NCBI GenBank assembly: GCA_950097015.1
Contig: CATNEN010000038.1
Span: forward strand, 9,868,001-9,932,000
Source: Macrostomum hystrix
Lineage: Eukaryota > Platyhelminthes > Macrostomidae
DNA: 64,000 bases
Reading direction: 5' to 3'
Part shown: positions 57,035-64,000 of the stretch, in pieces
Numbering within the stretch: the first letter of the stretch is position 1
Layout of the letters: each line of letters begins with the position of its first letter
Made by a program: the position numbers and the translations under genes
The notes under the pieces: model-generated
What the model saw: only the letters and a program-made list of their open reading frames with translations
Database searches by the model: none
Told to the model about the DNA's origin: nothing

Positions 57035-57668
57035 CCCGACATCTCCCTGAACCCCAGCTCTCCCTGAACCCCAGCTCTTCCTGAACCCCAGCTCTTCCTG
57101 AACCCCAGCTCTTCCTGAACCCCAGCTCTCCCTGAACCCCAGCTCTCCCTGAACCCCAGCTCTCCCTGAACCCCAGCTCTCCCTGAACCCCAGCTCTTCC
57201 TGAACCCCAGCTCTTCCTGAACCCCAGCTCTCCCTGAACCCCAGCTCTCCCTGAACCCCAGCTCTCCCTGAACCCCAGCTCTCCCTGAACCCCAGCTCTC
57301 CCTGAACCCCAGCTCTTCCTGAACCCCAGCTCTCCCTGAACCCCAGCTCTCCCTGAACCCCAGCTCTCCCTGAACCCCAGCTCTCCCTGAACCCCAGCTC
57401 TTCCTGAACCCCAGCTCTTCCTGAACCCCAGCTCTCCCTGAACCCCAGCTCTCCCTGAACCCCAGCTCTTCCTGAACCCCAGCTCTTCCTGAACCCCAGC
57501 TCTCCCTGAACCCCAGCTCTCCCTGAACCCCAGCTCTCCCTGAACCCCAGCTCTCCCTGGACCCCAGCTCTCCCTGAACCCCAGCTCTCCCTGAACCCCA
57601 GCCCTCCTTGAACCCCAGCTCTCCTTGAACCCCAGCTCTCCTTGAACCCCAGCTCTCCTTGAACCCCA
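57035..57668. repeat. 17-bp minisatellite downstream of the RING gene
   Basis: About 37 copies of TCTCCCTGAACCCCAGC, starting some 35 bp after the stop codon and so possibly in the 3' UTR. Confidence 0.94.
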
Positions 57669-58139
57669 TTCCTGACCAAAGCCCTGAATCCGTGCTTTCT
57701 GTCCTGTTTTTTTTATTTTGGAGTCGCGAGACCCTTACATTGAATCTAAACTCGTTTTGGATTGAGAAGTCAAATAATATAGTCAATCTTGTCTTCTGGC
57801 TTCTTATCAATCTTGTCAAATGTTTACTTCATTATTTATCGTCTTACGAGCGTAATTTAATACTCAGACCTGTGCTCTGAGCTCACAGTGTTTTTGGTCA
57901 TCCTGTGACTGTCGGTCATCCTAAACAGTCGGTGCAATGTTCTGATTAATTGCGCAAAAAGCTGCGCTTTTTCTCATCGAAATATTCATTTTCTCATATC
58001 ATGAATAATTGTTTGACAACCGATTTATCATTAGTTTAAATGAAATTATGACAAATACATTATCAGGTTTTAGCTTTTCATATTGTTTTCCTTTTTTCAT
58101 AAATTTAATTAATTACCTTCTTTTGCTGATCTTTAGTTA

Positions 58140-59588
58140 CTTTTTGGAGTGAGACAGGGCGAGACTGCAGGCTTTGGAGTTAGACAGGGTGAGACTGCAG
58201 TCTTTGTAGTGAGACCGAGTGAGACTGCATGCTTTGGAGTGAGACAGGGTGAGACTGCAGGCTTTGGAGTTAGACAGGGTGAGACTGCAGTCTTTGTAGT
58301 GAGACCGAGTGAGACTGCATGCTTTGGAGTGAGACAGGGTGAGACTGCAGGCTTTGGAGTGAGACCGAGTGAGACTGCAGGCTTTGGAGTTAGACAGGGT
58401 GAGACTGCAGGCTTTGGAGTGAGACCGAGTGAGACTGCAGGCTTTGGAGTTAGACAGGGTGAGACTGCAGGCTTTGGAGTGAGACAGAGTGAGACTGCTG
58501 GCTTTGGAGTTAGACACGGTGAGACTGCAGTCTTTGTAGTGAGAACGAGTGAGACTGCATGCTTTAGAGTGAGACAGGGTGAGACTGCAGTCTTTGTAGT
58601 GAGACCGAGTGAGACTGCAGGCTTTGGAGTTAGACAGGGTGAGACTGCAGTCTTTGGAGTTAGACAGGGCGAGACTGCAGTCTTTGTAGTGAGAACGAGT
58701 GAGACTGCATGCTTTGGAGTGAGACAGGGTGAGACTGCAGTCTTTGTAGTGAGACCGAGTGAGACTGCAGGCTTTGGAGTTAGACAGGGTGAGACTGCAG
58801 TCTTTGTAGTGAGACCGAGTGAGACTGCAGGCTTTGGAGTTAGACAGGGTGAGACTGCATGTTTTGTAGAGAGACAGGGTGAGACTGCAGGCTTTGGAGT
58901 GAGACAGGGCGAGACTGCAGTCTTTGTAGTGAGACCGAGTGAGACTGCAGGCTTTGGAGTTAGACAGGGTGAGACTGCATGTTTTGTAGTGAGACAGGGT
59001 GAGACTGCAGGCTTTGGAGTGAGACAGGGCGAGACTGCAGGCTTTGGAGTTAGACAGGGTGAGACTGCAGTCTTTATAGTGAGACCGGGTGAGACTGCAT
59101 GCTTTGGAGTGAGACAGGGTGAGACTGCAGACTTTGGAGTGAGACTGCTGGCTTTGGAGTGAGACTGCTGGCTTTGGAGTGAGACAGAGTGAGACTGCAG
59201 GCTTTGGATTGAGATAGAGTGAGACTGCAGACTTTGGAGTGAGACTACAGGCTTTGGATTGAGACCGAGTGAGACTGCAGGCTTTGGAGTTAGACAGGGT
59301 GAGACTGCAGTCTTTGTAGTGAGAACGAGTGAGACTGCATGCTTTGGAGTGAGACAGGGTGAGACTGCAGTCTTTGTAGTGAGACCGAGTGAGACTGCAG
59401 GCTTTGGAGTTAGACAGGGTGAGACTGCAGTCTTTGTAGTGAGACCGAGTGAGACTGCAGGCTTTGGAGTTAGACAGGGTGAGACTGCATGTTTTGTAGT
59501 GAGACAGGGTGAGACTGCAGGCTTTGGAGTGAGACAGGGCGAGACTGCAGTCTTTGTAGTGAGACCGAGTGAGACTGCAGGCTTTGTT
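58140..59588. repeat. 30-bp minisatellite
   Basis: About 48 copies of a 30-bp unit, GGAGTGAGACAGGGTGAGAC then TGCAGGCTTT. Being a multiple of 3, it keeps frames open on both strands over 1.4 kb; these are not genes. Confidence 0.95.
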
Positions 59589-59589
59589 G

Positions 59590-60295
59590 TGATAAAAATA
59601 GCTGTGGTGGACTGGCTTTGGTTCTCGGCACGCATCTCTGTCGCTGCTTACGACTTGGCGAACTTCGAGTTCCAATTTTAGCAGTCGATCGTTGCTGAAG
59701 TCATGGTCGAATGGCGTGCAGCCTGGCCGGCGGGTTAGCCACCCGTGTGACAGCTGCCGCGAGTTTATGGCTTAGTTGGGGGGGATTAACTGCTCAGGAT
59801 GCCGGGGGTTTTCGGTGGCGCCAGTTTTTGGAGGCCACGAGCTGGGGCGCATGCAGTTTCCGGAGATGCCAGGTCCGGAGATGCTTTCAATGCCTTGGCC
59901 GTGAATTGATTCGTCAGATAGCTTTGAATTTTTTAGTGGGGCCTAAATTCAATTTCCTGCTCAGCAACAGCACTGCTGCACTGGCGTGGCAGGCTTCATT
60001 CAGGCCTTGAGAGACTCCCACGCCACCGTTGAATAGGCGGCATGAGGAGAACCCCTGCTCAGAATGCCTCCTCACCTTGGCAACCATGCAGCAACAGCAG
60101 CAGCGGCAGCAGCAGCCGTGGTCTCTTTGTTAGGCTGTCTGCGAGCCGCCAAGCGTTTGTTGATTGCTCAAGATTGAGTCCGATTAACTTTCAGACCTTC
60201 CGAATTGCGCCCGAGAGCTCTAGAGATCGTCAGGGTTTCTTAGCTAATGACAAAAAACCACAACTTCTTTTTATTATTTCATTTGAATCAGTCTC
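59590..60295. other. Unique 700-bp island, no gene assigned
   Basis: GC-rich and coding-like in places. RCFQCLGRELIRQI near 59875 recalls a damaged retroelement zinc knuckle, and a Gln/Ser-coding CAG run lies near 60085. No intact frame, splice pattern or terminal repeat supports a gene or complete element. Confidence 0.3.
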
Positions 60296-61430
60296 TACCT
60301 GAACCCCTGCCATACCCGAACTCCTGCCCTACCTGAACTCCTGCCCTACCTGAACCCCTGCCATACCCGAACTCCTGCCCTACCCGAACTCCTGCCCTAC
60401 CCGAACTCCTGCCCTACCCGAACTCCTGCCCTACCCGAACTCCTGCCCTACCTGAACTCCTGCCCTACCTGAACTCCTGCCCTACCTGAACTCCTGCCCT
60501 ACCTGAACTCCTGCCCTACCTGAACTCCTGCCCTACCTGAACCCCTGCCATACCTGAACTCCTGCCCTACCTGAACTCCTGCCCTACCTGAACTCCTGCC
60601 CTACCTGAACCCCTGCCCTACCTGAACTCCTGCCCTACCTGAACCCCTGCCCTACCTGAACTCCTGCCCTACCTGAACTCCTGCCCTACCTGAACTCCTG
60701 CCCTACCTGAACCCCTGCCATACCTGAACTCCTGCCCTACCTGAACTCCTGCCCTACCTGAACTCCTGCCCTACCTGAACCCCTGCCCTACCTGAACTCC
60801 TGCCCTACCTGAACTCCTGCCCTACCTGAACTCCTGCCCTACCTGAACTCCTGCCCTACCTGAACCCCTGCCATACCCGAACTCCTGCCCTACCCGAACC
60901 CCTGCCCTACCCGAACTCCTGCCCTACCTGAACTCCTGCCCTACCCGAAATCCTGCCCTACCCGAACTCCTGCCCTACCTGAACCCCTGCCATACCCGAA
61001 ATCCTGCCCTACCTGAACTCCTGCCCTACCCGAACTCCTGCCCTACCTGAACTCCTGCCCTACCCGAAATCCTGCCCTACCCGAACTCCTGCCCTACCTG
61101 AACCCCTGCCATACCCGAACTCCTGCCCTACCTGAACTCCTGCCCTACCTGAACCCTGCCCTACCTGAACCCTGCCCTACCCGAACTCCTGCCCTACCTG
61201 AATTCCTGCCCTACCTGAACTCCTGCCCTACCTGAACTCCTGCCCTACCTGAACCCTGCCCTACCTGAACTCCTGCCCTACCTGAACTCCTGCCCTACCT
61301 GAACTCCTGCCCTACCTGAACTCCTGCCCTACCTGAACTCCTGCCCTACCTGAACTCCTGCCCTACCTGAACTCCTGCCCTACCTGAACTCCTGCCCTAC
61401 CTGAACTCCTGCCCTACCTGAACCCTACTC
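60296..61430. repeat. 17-bp minisatellite upstream of the neuropeptide gene
   Basis: About 66 copies of CTGCCCTACCTGAACTC with CCCGAAC and CCATACC variants. The CTGAACCCC core resembles the 17-bp array at 57035. Confidence 0.95.
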
Positions 61431-61915
61431 CTCCCTAAACCTCAGCCCTTCCTGAACTTCCTCCCTGAAACATATTCCTCCGAGAGCCAAATACCACCCA
61501 GTACCAAGTTTCCCTGAACCTTTTAGGCAGGCCACACAACTGGCAGGCGCGTGCCAGACCACTCGACCCCGCCACAATGTAATTCTAGCCTAGAGTTTTA
61601 TTGAATAATTCCATGAAATCCTATCGCACCAAATCCTTGCGGGCTCGATAAAATGCCGTTGCGGCCACAGCTCAGATTCTTGAAGGAGGGGATTAGACTG
61701 GCTGGCTGGCATCTGACCACCTCATTGGACACAATGGACAGTTTTATTGATGGCCACACTCGCCACACTTTAGGGCTCCCATTCGCTGATGCCTCGTACC
61801 TGAGTCTAGCTCATAAGCAGCCCGCTAGGCTACTGAGCTGAGCGCTTCTCCAACACACGCACAAGACAGGCAGCCACCAGACCCCGCCAACAGGCCGCGC
61901 ACAAACTACTGGAAA

Positions 61916-62386
61916 ATGCGTCGCAACGACCTACTATTGCTCAGCCTAGCTGTTGCCGGTAAGTCTAGAGCTACAATTGTAATTTCGCCGTGTTTGCACC
62001 TGAACCCCGATTCCCGTTCTTATCTTCAAACAGCTCTCTGCCTCATCAGCGGCGGCGGCTGCTCCAACCCAGTCAGTTGGCAGCTGGACGACGAAGACTC
62101 GAGCCGCGTACCTCACCGCCTAGCCAATGTCGGCGTCGGCAGTGAGCGAGTCCGCCAGACCACACTGCCCCGCATTGGCCGCGAGCCCAGCAGCTACGAG
62201 GCGGAGCTTGACACGCTCGACGCTCTGGACAAGCGGGCGATGAGGCTAATGCGGCTAGGCCGCAAGCGTCATTGGGAGTCCGGCTGGGCGGAGCGGGCCG
62301 ACAAGCGGGCCATGAAGCTCATGCGACTGGGCAAGAAGTCCAGCGGAGGCTTCTACCGGCCCAGCTTTCGCTACGGGAAGAAGTAG
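61916..62386 (+). CDS. Neuropeptide precursor (RLMRL-amide type)
   Basis: Secreted prohormone of about 131 residues in two exons: 61916-61958 (MRRNDLLLLSLAVA) and 62034-62386, with a 75-bp intron (GCCG|GTAAGT, CAAACAG). The N-terminus is a signal peptide. The C-terminal half has dibasic cleavage sites with amidation glycines: KR-AMRLMRL-G-RKR, then KR-AMKLMRL-G-KK, then SSGGFYRPSFRY-G-KK at the very end. Predicted products are AMRLMRL-amide, AMKLMRL-amide and SSGGFYRPSFRY-amide. The two RLMRL peptides resemble peptides I recall from flatworms and, more loosely, molluscan myomodulins. An AG acceptor (CACAAGACAG, ending 61869) sits 46 nt before the Met. AATAAA occurs at 62525. Confidence 0.9.
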   Translation: MRRNDLLLLSLAVAGKSRATIVISPCLHLNPDSRSYLQTALCLISGGGCSNPVSWQLDDEDSSRVPHRLANVGVGSERVRQTTLPRIGREPSSYEAELDTLDALDKRAMRLMRLGRKRHWESGWAERADKRAMKLMRLGKKSSGGFYRPSFRYGKK

Positions 62387-62524
62387 ACCAAGGGTCGGCG
62401 ACAACCTTCTGCAGCTCCTGGCTGAGTCGCTTGTGCGAAACTCTGTTTAAAGACAAATTTTCACTGTCCGAAAGGCTTTGTTTTGTCCTTCCGCAATGGC
62501 CTAGGCGTGCAGCCCGGCAGATAA

Positions 62525-62530
62525 AATAAA
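62525..62530 (+). promoter_or_regulatory. Polyadenylation signal of the neuropeptide gene
   Basis: AATAAA, about 140 nt after the stop codon, within AAATAAAATAAG, before the SINE fragment and minisatellite. Confidence 0.6.
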
Positions 62531-62621
62531 ATAAGTAGAAATGCAAATTGAGCCGACTTTGGCTTCAACCCAGTCAATGCGCGCCACCTTCGGCACCTCC
62601 AGTGCGTTTCATCTCAGAGGA

Positions 62622-62668
62622 GTTGTAGACTAGTGATTAGAGCGTCGGACTCATGACTTGAACGTAGG
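62622..62668 (+). mobile_element. SINE family 1, 5' head fragment
   Basis: TTGTAGACTAGTGATTAGAG with CGTCGGACTCATGACTTGAA matches the A-box half of the SINE at 51985. It breaks off at the start of the 24-bp minisatellite. Confidence 0.55.
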
Positions 62669-62669
62669 G

Positions 62670-64000
62670 CTCTTTGATGCAGGGATCGTGAAGCTCCTTG
62701 ATGCAGGGATCATGGTGCTCTTTGATGCAGGGATCGTGGAGCTCTTTGATGCAGGGATCGTGAAGCTCCTTGATGCAGGGATCGTGAAGCTCCTTGATGC
62801 AGGGATCATGGTGCTATTTGATGCAGGGATCATGGTGCTCTTTGATGCAGGGATCGTGGAGCTCTTTGATGCAGGGATCGTGAAGCTCCTTGATGCAGGG
62901 ATCATGGTGCTCTTTGATGCAGGGATCGTGGAGCTCTTTGATGCAGGGATCGTGAAGCTCCTTGATGCAGGGATCATGGTGCTCTTTGATGCAGGGATCA
63001 TGGTGCTCTTTGATGCAGGGATCGTGGAGCTCTTTGATGCAGGGATCGTGAAGCTCCTTGATGCAGGGATCATGGTGCTATTTGATGCAGGGATCATGGT
63101 GCTCTTTGATGCAGGGATCGTGGAGCTCTTTGATGCAGGGATCGTGAAGCTCCTTGATGCAGGGATCATGGTGCTCTTTGATGCAGGGATCATGGTGCTC
63201 TTTGATGCAGGGATCGTGGAGCTCTTTGATGCAGGGATCGTGAAGCTCCTTGATGCAGGGATCATGGTGCTCTTTGATGCAGGGATCATGGTGCTCTTTG
63301 ATGCAGGGATCGTGGAGCTCTTTGATGCAGGGATCGTGAAGCTCTTTGATGCAGGGATCGTGAAGCTCCTTGATGCAGGGATCATGGTGCTATTTGATGC
63401 AGGGATCATGGTGCTCTTTGATGCAGGGATCGTGGAGCTCTTTGATGCAGGGATCGTGAAGCTCCTTGATGCAGGGATCATGGTGCTCTTTGATGCAGGG
63501 ATCATGGTGCTCTTTGATGCAGGGATCGTGGAGCTCTTTGATGCAGGGATCATGGTGCTATTTGATGCAGGGATCATGGTGCTCTTTGATGCAGGGATCG
63601 TGGAGCCCTTTGATGCAGGGATCGTGAAGCTCCTTGATGCAGGGATTCGTGGTGCTCTTTGATGCAGGGATTCGTGGAGCTCTTTGATGCAGGGATCGTG
63701 GAGCTCTTTGATGCAGGGATTCGTGGTGCTCTTTGATGCAGGGATCGTGGAGCTCTTTGATGCAGGGATCGTGAAGCTCCTTGATGCAGGGATCATGGTG
63801 CTATTTGATGCAGGGATCATGGTGCTCTTTGATGCAGGGATCGTGGAGCCCTTTGATGCAGGGATCATGGTGCTATTTGATGCAGGGATCATGGTGCTCT
63901 TTGATGCAGGGATTCGTGGAGCTCTTTGATGCAGGGATCGTGGAGCTCTTTGATGCAGGGATCGTGAAGCTCCTTGATGCTGGGATCATGTTGTCTTTGA
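62670..64000. repeat. 24-bp minisatellite, continues right of the window
   Basis: About 55 copies of TTGATGCAGGGATCGTGAAG-CTCC and variants (ATGGTGCTCT, GTGGAGCTCT). It begins directly at a SINE head fragment. Long frames on both strands follow from the 24-bp period. Confidence 0.95.

Noticed and set aside
58133-59681. About 500-codon frames on both strands (KACSLTLS, ETAGFGVRQG)
   Set aside because: The 30-bp period keeps frames open; no coding signature.
59711-60010. 99-codon plus frame with a possible zinc knuckle
   Set aside because: The knuckle lacks its His and last Cys and nothing else supports a retroelement.
62651-63929. Frames reading LFDAGIV or IPASKST repeats
   Set aside because: The 24-bp array; both strands are open for the same reason.
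1-64000. CRISPR arrays or bacterial operons
   Set aside because: All arrays are gapless tandem repeats without spacers, and the genes have introns.

Overview
The window is animal nuclear DNA, most likely from a flatworm (platyhelminth), probably a free-living, Macrostomum-like species. The evidence is split genes with GT-AG introns and GC-rich, Gln-rich exons, four clear animal orthologues (STIM, TRIO, FGGY, SART1), and a neuropeptide precursor that would release RLMRL-amide peptides, a type I recall from flatworms. The taxon is inferred; the animal gene content is read directly.

Layout. 1-14527: a minus-strand STIM gene (ER calcium sensor); its 3' end lies left of the window. 14528-20620: gene-poor DNA with a Mutator-like (MULE) element, a 1.06-kb element with 42-bp inverted ends and a 61-bp tandem repeat. 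20909-36724: minus-strand TRIO (CRAL-TRIO, spectrin repeats, DH-PH-SH3-DH-PH) in 12 exons; the start exon was not found. 36725-41155: AT-rich, with a small Merlin/IS1595-like element carrying a perfect 9-bp target duplication. 41156-44344: minus-strand FGGY sugar kinase. 45657-48056: minus-strand single-exon SART1. 48057-54229: AT-rich, with an unidentified minus gene fragment, a tRNA-type SINE and a possible plus-strand first exon. 54230-57001: plus-strand RING/TRAF-type zinc-finger gene. 57020-61440: three minisatellites. 61916-62386: plus-strand neuropeptide gene. 62670-64000: another minisatellite.

Almost every intron longer than about 150 bp holds its own private minisatellite (units 17-40 bp). 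Most long open frames in the window are by-products of these arrays, not genes.

The most notable find is in STIM. Two alternative exons (5407-5513 and 8706-8806) encode the same segment of the Orai-activating SOAR/CAD region. Both enter in phase 0 and leave in phase 2, so only one can be used per mRNA. At the position aligned to human STIM1 Phe394 one carries Leu and the other Phe, the same difference that separates vertebrate STIM2 from STIM1.

The genes are not an operon and share no obvious pathway, although STIM (calcium entry), TRIO (Rho GTPases) and the neuropeptide are all signalling genes.
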